Part shown: positions 1 to 5,138 of the stretch, one piece after another
Position numbering within the stretch: the stretch's first letter is position 1
Layout of the letters: every line of letters begins with the position of its first letter
The notes under the pieces: generated by a model
What the model was told of the DNA's origin: nothing
Database searches by the model: none
Seen by the model: only the letters and a program-made list of their open reading frames with translations
Assembly: GCA_017420845.1 (NCBI GenBank)
Contig: JAFQOC010000055.1
Span: 1 to 5,188 of the forward strand
DNA length: 5,188 bases
Source: Clostridia bacterium
GTDB lineage: Bacteria > Bacillota > Clostridia > Oscillospirales > CAG-272
Direction of reading: 5' to 3'
Program-made: the position numbers and the translations under genes

Positions 1-345
1 GCGCACCTCCTCCTCGGTGAGACGGACGGATTCCACACACTTGGAAATGGCGTACTCCATGAGAAGCTGCTCCTTGACGGCGGCCAGCTGATCCTTGAAG
101 GCCTGCTCACGCTCGTAGAGGTTGCGCTGAGCGTCCAGCAAAAACAGGCGCTGGGCGATGAGCTGCTCCAGAACGGCGGCCCGTCCCTGAGGGTTGTTGT
201 ATGCCTGGCCGTTACGGCCCATAGCCATAATGAATCGGGTCACGTCCTCCTCGGTGATCGGCTTGCCGTTGACGGACGCCAGCACACGAGCGGTAGGCTG
301 CTGATTGTTGGTCCCGAAGGAACCGGGGGTAAGAATTTCTGCCAT
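1..345 (-). CDS. Peptidyl-prolyl isomerase / SurA-PrsA-like chaperone, N-terminal part (cut by window edge)
   Basis: The gene reads leftward from an ATG at 343-345 and runs off the window after 115 residues, so the stop and C-terminal part are not seen. The start is supported by AAGGAG at 356-361, 10 nt upstream, and by a promoter at 380-408. Residues 21-37 (VLASVNGKPITEEDV and following) match the opening of SurA/PrsA-type chaperones, where a short strand with 'VNGxxIT..DV' leads into a helical domain. Residues 55-105 look helical and charged (LEQLIAQRLFLLDAQ region), and 'VRLTEEEVR' at 107-115 resembles the link into a parvulin domain, which would lie outside the window. There is no signal peptide or lipobox, so a cytoplasmic protein is inferred, unlike secreted PrsA. 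Known members catalyse proline cis-trans isomerisation or act as holdases. Whether the rotamase domain is present cannot be judged here; a chaperone-only form is the alternative. Confidence 0.8.
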   Translation of the reverse strand, partial: MAEILTPGSFGTNNQQPTARVLASVNGKPITEEDVTRFIMAMGRNGQAYNNPQGRAAVLEQLIAQRLFLLDAQRNLYEREQAFKDQLAAVKEQLLMEYAISKCVESVRLTEEEVR

Positions 346-379
346 GATGGTTAAACTCCTTAAAAAAGATATATAGCAC

Positions 380-408
380 AGTATACCATATTCCTGCCAA
401 AAAAGCAA
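380..408 (-). promoter_or_regulatory. Sigma-A-type promoter of the isomerase gene
   Basis: Read on the minus strand, a -35 box TTGCTT (403-408) is followed by a 17-nt spacer and a -10 box TATACT (380-385). An extended -10 TG lies one base upstream of the -10 box. Transcription should start around 372-374, giving a short leader that carries AAGGAG. It diverges from the promoter at 503-531. Confidence 0.75.
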
Positions 409-502
409 GTGGAAAGAGGAATTTGTTTGAAAAAACTGCGTTGAATTGTTACCGGTTAATACTGATTTAATCCGAGCTCACGAAAAATTCACGCAAAAAG
501 AC

Positions 503-531
503 TTGAAAAAAACATATGAAACGGGTATAAT
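503..531 (+). promoter_or_regulatory. Sigma-A-type promoter of the synthetase-TIR/LRR-HIT operon
   Basis: TTGAAA (503-508), a 17-nt spacer and a perfect TATAAT (526-531) give an expected transcription start near 538 and a leader of about 35 nt before the ATG at 573. No other convincing promoter or terminator lies between the three downstream genes, so this is the likely single promoter of the operon. No operator or riboswitch was recognised in the 346-572 intergenic stretch. Confidence 0.8.
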
Positions 532-558
532 AAAAAAGAAAAATGCAGAAATGCACAG

Positions 559-564
559 AAAGGA
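559..564 (+). promoter_or_regulatory. Ribosome binding site fixing the synthetase start at 573
   Basis: AAAGGA lies 8 nt before the ATG at 573. The longer in-frame start at 543 has no purine-rich site at a proper distance and would lie only a few bases from the predicted transcription start, so 573 is preferred. Confidence 0.7.
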
Positions 565-572
565 CAAGTTTT

Positions 573-1379
573 ATGCCGGACAAGACCGATCGTACGATCC
601 CCACCGATCTCCCCTCCAATTTGCCTGCTATTTCTCCTGAGCAGCTGACTCACCTGCTATCGAATCCACAGATCATGAGTATGTTTTACGAGCGAGCCAA
701 GAATATGATGTGGTCCATGGTGCAGTATAAGGAGCTGCAAATGCTCTATTCCTGTGCTCTCAAGGAGATCCAGACCAAATTTGAAATTCTGGATACTGAG
801 TTCAAATTGGAATACAACCGCAATCCCATCGCCTCCATTTCCACACGTCTGAAGCGTACCGAAAGCGTCATGGACAAGCTGGAGCGAAAGGGACTGCCAT
901 TCAACTTGACTACCGTGGAGGAAAATATCCACGACATGGCGGGCATTCGTGTCATATGCTCGTACATTGACGATATTTATCTCATAGCAGACGCCCTTCT
1001 CCGCCAGGATGACATTACCCTCATCCAACGTAAGGACTACATTGAAACCCCTAAGGAGAACGGCTACCGCTCTCTGCACCTCATTGTGGAGGTTCCCGTT
1101 TTCCTGACAAATCACAAAAGGCAAATGAAGGTGGAGGTTCAGATCCGTACCATTGCCATGGATTTCTGGGCCAGCCTGGAGCACCAGATGAAGTATAAGC
1201 AGGCCATTCCCGATGAGGAGGCCATTATACAGGAGCTTCGCGATTGCGCCAGCGTCATTCGGGAGACCGACGAGCGTATGCTTGCCATTCGTCGCCGCAT
1301 TGAGGCGGCCTCGGATGCCCCTTCCGAGGAGGAGGTTCTGCTCGACAAGCTTGCGAGACTGGATATACCGGTGCAGTAA
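573..1379 (+). CDS. relP: Small alarmone synthetase, RelP/YwaC-like GTP pyrophosphokinase
   Basis: This encodes 268 residues with a single RelA/SpoT synthetase domain and no HD hydrolase, TGS or ACT domain, as in small alarmone synthetases. Known members transfer pyrophosphate from ATP to GDP or GTP to make ppGpp or pppGpp in the cytoplasm. Family motifs are visible: NPIASISTRLKR at 84-95, KLERKG at 102-107, DMAGIRVICSYIDDIY at 121-136 with the conserved Asp at 121, DYIETPKENGYRSLH at 155-169, and the signature EVQIRTIAMDFWASLEH at 188-204 with the catalytic-type Glu at 188. By eye it is nearer B. subtilis YwaC (RelP) than YjbM (RelQ), for example 'TPKxNGYRSLH' and 'AMDFWASLEH'. YwaC is about 210 residues; this protein has roughly 30 extra residues at the N terminus and about 25 acidic/charged residues after the DERMLAIRRR helix. 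It is the first gene of an operon; the next start is 37 nt downstream. Synthetase activity is near certain as a family call; RelP rather than RelQ is less sure. Confidence 0.93.
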   Translation: MPDKTDRTIPTDLPSNLPAISPEQLTHLLSNPQIMSMFYERAKNMMWSMVQYKELQMLYSCALKEIQTKFEILDTEFKLEYNRNPIASISTRLKRTESVMDKLERKGLPFNLTTVEENIHDMAGIRVICSYIDDIYLIADALLRQDDITLIQRKDYIETPKENGYRSLHLIVEVPVFLTNHKRQMKVEVQIRTIAMDFWASLEHQMKYKQAIPDEEAIIQELRDCASVIRETDERMLAIRRRIEAASDAPSEEEVLLDKLARLDIPVQ

Positions 1380-1416
1380 TTCATATTCCCCCAAAACGTA
1401 AACAAGGAGGCTTACC

Positions 1417-1878
1417 GTGAAGCAAGGCGGCTGGATATTCATATCTCATTCTCATCAGGATATTCAAAAAGTACGGCTGATCCGTAACCGATTGGAGGAG
1501 AAGGGTCTGGAGCCCCTCATGTTCTACCTCAAATGTCTCTCCGACGAGCAGGAAATCGAGGAGCTGATCAAACGCGAGATCGACGAGAGAGACTGGTTCA
1601 TTTATCACAGTCAGGTAACCTACGAAACCGATTTCAACGACGGAGTAGGCTATCGTTCCGCTCGTCGCATTACGCTCCCCTCGGTGGCTCGTATCGACGG
1701 CATGACCTTCTTTGAGTGCGACAATCTGGAGGAGGTCACCATCCCCGATTCGGTGGTGTACATGACCGCGGACGCCTTTGCGGATCACCCGGACATTTTG
1801 GTCAGGTGCCACGCGGGCTCCTACGCGGAGGGCTACTGTCAGCGGATGGGTATTCGCTGTGAGATCATAGAGAGCTGA
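1417..1878 (+). CDS. Short TIR-like N-terminus fused to BspA-type leucine-rich repeats
   Basis: This encodes 153 residues from a GTG start, supported by AAGGAGG (1404-1410) 6 nt upstream. Residues 6-65 resemble the first half of a bacterial TIR domain: the opening strand WIFISHSHQD (6-15), the helix KVRLIRNRLEEKG (18-30), a second strand LEPLMF (31-36), the helix EIEELIKREIDERD (46-59) and the strand WFIYHS (60-65). The usual following S...W...E segment, which carries the NADase Glu, is absent. From about residue 83 the sequence turns into LRR_5/BspA-like repeats: RITLPSVARIDGMTFFECDNL (84-104), then LEEVTIPDSVVYMTADAFADHP (104-125), then a typical terminal cap VRCHAGSYAEGYCQRMGIRCEII (129-151). 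No signal peptide or membrane segment is seen, so a cytoplasmic protein is inferred. It is the middle gene of the operon. TIR domains are known to act in NAD+ cleavage or as interaction modules; with half the domain missing, a binding or sensing role, or a decaying gene, is more likely than catalysis. Confidence 0.75.
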   Translation: MKQGGWIFISHSHQDIQKVRLIRNRLEEKGLEPLMFYLKCLSDEQEIEELIKREIDERDWFIYHSQVTYETDFNDGVGYRSARRITLPSVARIDGMTFFECDNLEEVTIPDSVVYMTADAFADHPDILVRCHAGSYAEGYCQRMGIRCEIIES

Positions 1879-1903
1879 CCCGAATATCCGCTGTACTTGC
1901 GAA

Positions 1904-1910
1904 AAGGAGG
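1904..1910 (+). promoter_or_regulatory. Ribosome binding site fixing the HIT gene start at 1918
   Basis: AAGGAGG ends 7 nt before the ATG at 1918. A longer in-frame reading from TTG at 1897 would place this site inside the coding sequence, and the ATG at 1913 is out of frame, so 1918 is the start. Confidence 0.85.
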
Positions 1911-1917
1911 ACATGCT

Positions 1918-2406
1918 ATGAAAAAAGAAGATCTGCTCAAGCTCTCCCCGGGGGAGCTGACGGATATGGGAATCTGCCCGACCTGCCTGAATCGGGAGAC
2001 AGGCGGTGGCTTGTACGGAGACGTTTCAGATCAGCTTCTGTACGCGGATGAGGACATTGAATGCATTTTCGTGGGCAATCCCAGATCCGAGGGGCATATG
2101 TGCATTTCCTCAATACGGCACTATCACGATATGAGCGAGGCACCTGACGCCCTCAATGAAAAAATCGTACGGTTTTCCAGGCGCTTCATGGTGATCCTTC
2201 GGGAGGTTTTCGGCTGTGAGCGGGTCTACCTGTGCACCATGTGTGACGGGCCCAACAATCACTACCACGTTCAGCTTATTCCCAGATATCCCCATGAAAA
2301 GCGGGGAAGCGGGAATTTTGTAAAGCCAAGGGGCGAGTACGTGCTCGATAAAGACAAGCTGGAGACGGTGCGAAGAAGGATTCGGGAAGAGATTCTGATA
2401 CCTTAG
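1918..2406 (+). CDS. HIT-family nucleotide hydrolase/transferase with HxHxQ motif
   Basis: This encodes 162 residues. The histidine-triad fold is recognisable: the strand-turn PRSEGHMCISSIRHYHDMSE (55-74) corresponds to the 'GH..v.P..H' region, a helix follows at 77-98, then ERVYLCTMCDGPNNHYHVQLIPRY (101-124) contains the active site H115-Y-H117-V-Q119. The third His of the canonical triad is Gln, as in galactose-1-phosphate uridylyltransferase and Ap4A phosphorylases; H117 would be the nucleophile by family analogy. An N-terminal CPTC (C20, C23) may be a metal-binding or structural pair, as seen in some HIT proteins. HIT enzymes act on nucleoside monophosphates joined to phosphate, sugar or amine groups; the exact substrate cannot be read here. 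It is the third gene of the operon, 39 nt after the TIR-like/LRR gene with no terminator between, and ends before the hairpin at 2444-2482. A cytoplasmic location is inferred, as no signal or membrane segment is present. Confidence 0.88.
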   Translation: MKKEDLLKLSPGELTDMGICPTCLNRETGGGLYGDVSDQLLYADEDIECIFVGNPRSEGHMCISSIRHYHDMSEAPDALNEKIVRFSRRFMVILREVFGCERVYLCTMCDGPNNHYHVQLIPRYPHEKRGSGNFVKPRGEYVLDKDKLETVRRRIREEILIP

Positions 2407-2443
2407 AAACAGGAGTCGCGTCCTCTCGCAGTGAATAAAAAAC

Positions 2444-2482
2444 AAATCCGAACCCCGTCGTTGTGTGATGAGGTTCGGATTT
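2444..2482. terminator. Shared bidirectional hairpin terminator between HIT gene and tRNA-Leu
   Basis: A perfect 11-bp inverted repeat, AAATCCGAACC (2444-2454) and GGTTCGGATTT (2472-2482), encloses a 17-nt loop. Read on the minus strand it is followed by GTTTTTTATT, a good U-tract ending the tRNA transcript. Read on the plus strand the tail is TTTCTATTGTTT, weaker but usable for the HIT operon. Confidence 0.85.
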
Positions 2483-2490
2483 CTATTGTT

Positions 2491-2573
2491 TGGTGCGGGT
2501 AACAGGGGTCGAACCTGCACGAATGAACACAAGATCCTAAATCTTGCGCGTCTGCCAATTCCGCCATACCCGC
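2491..2573 (-). tRNA. tRNA-Leu, anticodon UAG
   Basis: On the minus strand an 83-nt cloverleaf can be drawn by hand. The acceptor stem GCGGGTA pairs with TACCCGC, followed by discriminator A and encoded CCA. The D arm is GCG / CGC with loop GAATTGGCAGA. The anticodon stem CAAGA / TCTTG encloses loop TTTAGGA, so the anticodon is UAG, reading CUA and probably other CUN leucine codons. The T stem GCAGG / CCTGT (one G-U pair) encloses TTCGACC. The variable region, TGTTCATTCGT, is 11 nt, longer than in class I tRNAs and fitting leucine, but its stem is only weakly paired. The gene has its own promoter and terminator and is convergent with the HIT operon. Confidence 0.95.
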
Positions 2574-2583
2574 GTACCGTGGT

Positions 2584-2612
2584 ATTATAGCACATAAACG
2601 GCTTTTTGTCAA
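2584..2612 (-). promoter_or_regulatory. Consensus promoter of tRNA-Leu
   Basis: Read on the minus strand: TTGACA (2607-2612), a 17-nt spacer and TATAAT (2584-2589), both boxes identical to the sigma-A consensus, with an extended -10 TG. The expected start is near 2577, leaving a precursor leader of only about 4 nt. This suits a highly expressed stable RNA. Confidence 0.93.
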
Positions 2613-2656
2613 GAGAATTTTACGGTTGCTTTTTCTCTTTTTCAGATTTCACCCCC

Positions 2657-2685
2657 TTGACGAATCCCGGGAAAGATGGTATAAT
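2657..2685 (+). promoter_or_regulatory. Sigma-A-type promoter of the aconitase-like gene
   Basis: TTGACG (2657-2662), a 17-nt spacer and TATAAT (2680-2685) with an extended -10 TG. It diverges from the tRNA promoter, the two -35 boxes being 44 nt apart. The leader would be about 30 nt and contains CGGAGG (2707-2712) before the ATG at 2721. No operator was recognised. Confidence 0.88.
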
Positions 2686-2720
2686 AAAATATCTGTTTCA
2701 ATAATCCGGAGGAAAAACAA

Positions 2721-4970
2721 ATGAACGCAGTTACCCTACATCATACAGGCATGTACCTGCTCGACGGTATTCCCGCCGAGACCGCTCCCGTCTCCCCCGA
2801 TGAGGCCCGGCAGGGAACCATCGCTTATTCCATCCTGAACGCTCATAACGTGTCGGGCAATATGGATAAGCTTCAAATAAAATTCGACGCTCTCGTGAGC
2901 CACGATATCACCTACGTGGGCATCATCCAGACCGCCCGCGCCAGCGGCCTGAAGGAATTCCCCATTCCCTACGCCATGACCAACTGCCACAACAGCCTCT
3001 GCGCCGTGGGCGGTACCATCAACGAGGACGATCACGTCTTCGGCCTTTCCGCCGCCAAGAAGTACGGCGGCATCTACGTCCCCGCCAACCAGTCAGTCAT
3101 CCACTCCTACGCCCGCGAGGAGCTGGCCGGGTGCGGTAAGATGATTCTTGGCTCCGACTCCCATACCCGCTACGGCGCCCTTGGCACCATGGGCGTGGGC
3201 GAGGGCGGCCCCGAGCTGGTCAAGCAGCTTCTCAAGAACACCTACGACGTGAACCGCCCTGAGGTGGTCATGGTCTACCTCCACGGCACCCCCAAGCGAG
3301 GTATCGGCCCCCACGACGTAGCTCTGGCTCTGGTGGGCGCGACCTTCGCAAGCGGCTTCGTCAAGAACAAGGTGCTGGAGTTCGTGGGCCCCGGCGTGAA
3401 GGGTCTCTCCATCGACTTCCGCAACGGCATAGACGTCATGACCACCGAGACCACCTGCCTGTCCTCCATCTGGGTCACCGACGAGACCACCAAGAAGCAC
3501 TTTGAGGTCCACGGCCGTCCCGCCGACTACCGCGAGCTGAAGCCCGCCGACGTGGCTTACTACGACGCCATGATCGACATCGACCTCGACCAGATGGAGT
3601 CCATGATCGCTCTGCCCTTCCATCCCTCCAACGTCTACACCATTCACGATTTCGTGGCAAACGCCAAGGAGATCCTCGCCTCGGTTGAGGCCGAGGCCGC
3701 CGTCAAGTTCAAGAAGGCCAAGCTGGATCTTACGAGCAAGGTGCAGGCTGACGGTTCGGTTCTTGCGGATCAGGGCATCATCGCGGGCTGTGCAGGCGGT
3801 ATGTTCGACTCCATCGACGAGGCCGCCGCCATCCTCCGCGACCACGATACGGGCAACGGCTACTTCTCCCTGTCGGTCTATCCCACCTCGGTTCCCGTGT
3901 CTCTGGAGCTGACTAAGATCGGTGTCACCGCAGACCTGCTCTCCGCGGGTGCTGTTATCAAGCCTTCCTTCTGCGGCCCCTGTTTTGGCGCGGGCGACGT
4001 TCCTGCCAACAACGGCCTTTCCCTGCGCCACACCACCCGCAACTTCCCCAACCGCGAGGGCTCCAAGCCCGGTGAAGGTCAGCTGTCGGGGGTGGCCCTC
4101 ATGGACGCCCGCTCCATCGCCGCCACCGCGCGAAACGGCGGTATCATCACCGCCGCCACCGACGTGGACTACGACTACACCCCCCACGAGTACCACTTCG
4201 ACAAGAAGGTCTACGAGAAGCGTCTCTACTACGGCTACGGCAAGGCTGATCCCTCTGTGGATCTCATCCTGGGTCCCAACATTACCGACTGGCCCCGTCA
4301 GTACGCTCTGACCGAGAACATCCTCCTGGAGCTGGCCGCCGTGATCCACGATCCCGTCACCACCACCGACGAGCTGATCCCCTCGGGCGAGACCTCCTCC
4401 TACCGCTCCAACCCACTGCGCCTCTCCGAGTTCGCTCTGTCCCGCCGTTGCCCCGACTACGTGGGCAACTCCAAGGCCGTGGCCAAGCAGGAGGCCGACC
4501 GCCGCGAGGGTGTGGTGTCGGACAAGCTCCGCGCCGTGCTGAACGCTGTGGGTGATGCTGACGAGCTGGTGCAGACCACCCAGTTCGGCTCCTGCGTATT
4601 CGCCAACAAGCCCGGTGACGGCTCCGCCCGCGAGCAGGCCGCCTCCTGCCAGAAGGTACTGGGCGGCTTTGGCAACATCTGCTACGAGTTTGCCACCAAG
4701 CGCTACCGCTCCAACTGCATCAACTGGGGTATTCTCCCCTTCACCCTGGACAAGGACACCCCCTTCGAGTACGAGGTAGGCGACTGCGTCTTCGTCCCCG
4801 GTATCCGCGCGGCCGTGGAGAACGGCACCGAGACCATCCCAGCCAAGGTGGTGCGCAAGGACGGCACCGTGGAGGATATCACCCTGTATCTGAAGGGTCT
4901 GACTCCTGATGAGAAGGAGATCATTCTGGACGGGTGTCTGATGAATTATTACGCCAAGAGAATGGATTGA
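2721..4970 (+). CDS. ybhJ: Aconitase-superfamily hydratase, YbhJ-like
   Basis: This encodes 749 residues, close to E. coli YbhJ (about 753, from memory) and shorter than AcnA (about 890) or AcnB (about 865). The ATG has CGGAGG 8 nt upstream. Aconitase features in order: TNCHNSLCAVGG at 87-98, the active-site loop SDSHTRYG at 145-152, and the three [4Fe-4S] ligand candidates C357 (in IIAGCAGG), C418 and C421 (in SFCGPCFGAGD). Next come RHTTRNFPNREGS at 436-448, matching the substrate-binding Arg loop, then a C-terminal swivel domain with GDGSAREQAA (632-641), equivalent to the GSSRE catalytic-serine loop, and RYRSNCINWGILP (661-673). Aconitases interconvert citrate and isocitrate in the cytoplasm by dehydration and rehydration. 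Here the Asp before the catalytic His appears as C89 and the second Ser of GSSRE as A636, so a different hydroxy-acid substrate is possible. It is a monocistronic unit with its own promoter, and codons are strongly C/G-ending, suggesting high expression. Superfamily membership is certain; the substrate is not. Confidence 0.93.
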   Translation: MNAVTLHHTGMYLLDGIPAETAPVSPDEARQGTIAYSILNAHNVSGNMDKLQIKFDALVSHDITYVGIIQTARASGLKEFPIPYAMTNCHNSLCAVGGTINEDDHVFGLSAAKKYGGIYVPANQSVIHSYAREELAGCGKMILGSDSHTRYGALGTMGVGEGGPELVKQLLKNTYDVNRPEVVMVYLHGTPKRGIGPHDVALALVGATFASGFVKNKVLEFVGPGVKGLSIDFRNGIDVMTTETTCLSSIWVTDETTKKHFEVHGRPADYRELKPADVAYYDAMIDIDLDQMESMIALPFHPSNVYTIHDFVANAKEILASVEAEAAVKFKKAKLDLTSKVQADGSVLADQGIIAGCAGGMFDSIDEAAAILRDHDTGNGYFSLSVYPTSVPVSLELTKIGVTADLLSAGAVIKPSFCGPCFGAGDVPANNGLSLRHTTRNFPNREGSKPGEGQLSGVALMDARSIAATARNGGIITAATDVDYDYTPHEYHFDKKVYEKRLYYGYGKADPSVDLILGPNITDWPRQYALTENILLELAAVIHDPVTTTDELIPSGETSSYRSNPLRLSEFALSRRCPDYVGNSKAVAKQEADRREGVVSDKLRAVLNAVGDADELVQTTQFGSCVFANKPGDGSAREQAASCQKVLGGFGNICYEFATKRYRSNCINWGILPFTLDKDTPFEYEVGDCVFVPGIRAAVENGTETIPAKVVRKDGTVEDITLYLKGLTPDEKEIILDGCLMNYYAKRMD

Positions 4971-4991
4971 GCGGATTCATAAATTGGGGTT

Positions 4992-5033
4992 TAGCGGTGT
5001 GTATGTCACCGGATATGCACGAGGAGACCGCTA
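4992..5033. other. Bulged hairpin downstream of the aconitase-like gene
   Basis: TAGCGGT (4992-4998) pairs with ACCGCTA (5027-5033), and inside it GTGTAT (4999-5004) pairs with ATGCAC (5015-5020) with one G-U pair. Together they make a 13-bp stem with a 10-nt loop and a one-sided 6-nt bulge, GAGGAG (5021-5026). There is no T-run after it, so it is not a classical terminator. It may be part of the repeat element that follows; function unknown. Confidence 0.5.
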
Positions 5034-5038
5034 TGTAA

Positions 5039-5066
5039 CGGGCGCACACGCAGGTGCGCCCCTACC
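5039..5066 (+). repeat. GC-rich palindromic repeat, copy A (REP-like)
   Basis: GGGCGCAC (5040-5047) and GTGCGCCC (5054-5061) form a perfect 8-bp stem with a 6-nt loop, followed by CTACC. It is the inverted counterpart of copy B at 5111-5138, matching at 25 of 28 positions, with the differences confined to the loop. A T7 run begins at 5071, 9 nt after the stem, so this hairpin could also help end transcription from the aconitase-like gene. Confidence 0.8.
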
Positions 5067-5110
5067 CTCATTTTTTTGTAGGATCATAACATTTCGGCTT
5101 TTTGATGCTC

Positions 5111-5138
5111 GGTAGGGGCGCACCGATGTGTGCGCCCG
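5111..5138 (-). repeat. GC-rich palindromic repeat, copy B (inverted copy of A)
   Basis: GGTAG followed by GGGCGCAC (5116-5123), a 6-nt loop and GTGCGCCC (5130-5137). It is the reverse complement of copy A apart from three loop bases, with 44 nt between the two. Such head-to-head GTAGGGGCGC-type palindromes resemble BIME/REP clusters or small non-autonomous elements. The stretch 5139-5188 after it shows no gene or further clear signal. Confidence 0.8.

Noticed and set aside
543..572. Upstream ATG for the synthetase, adding 10 residues
   Set aside because: There is no ribosome site at a suitable distance and it lies about 5 nt from the predicted transcription start; AAAGGA favours 573.
446..640. 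Small plus-strand open frame over the synthetase promoter and start
   Set aside because: It spans the -35/-10 boxes, has no ribosome site and overlaps the real gene in another frame.
657..1442. 261-codon open frame on the minus strand
   Set aside because: It is antisense to the clearly coding synthetase gene and no family is recognisable in it.
1417..1878. Frameshift that split a full TIR domain
   Set aside because: The other two forward frames after residue 65 show no W...E helix or other TIR continuation, so a simple one-base error does not explain the missing half.
2110..2612. Minus-strand open frames across the tRNA gene
   Set aside because: They run through the tRNA, its terminator and its promoter, and the translation contains the typical tRNA-derived peptide pattern rather than a protein family.
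3093..4349. 418-codon open frame on the minus strand
   Set aside because: It lies wholly antisense to the aconitase-like gene. The protein is low-complexity, rich in Gly/Val/His/Asp, as expected from the reverse of a gene with C/G-ending codons, and no ribosome site supports it.
5071..5110. Promoter for a rightward or leftward gene in the AT-rich spacer between the palindromes
   Set aside because: A TATGAT-like box can be read on the minus strand, but no -35 box lies at a proper distance and no gene follows within the window.
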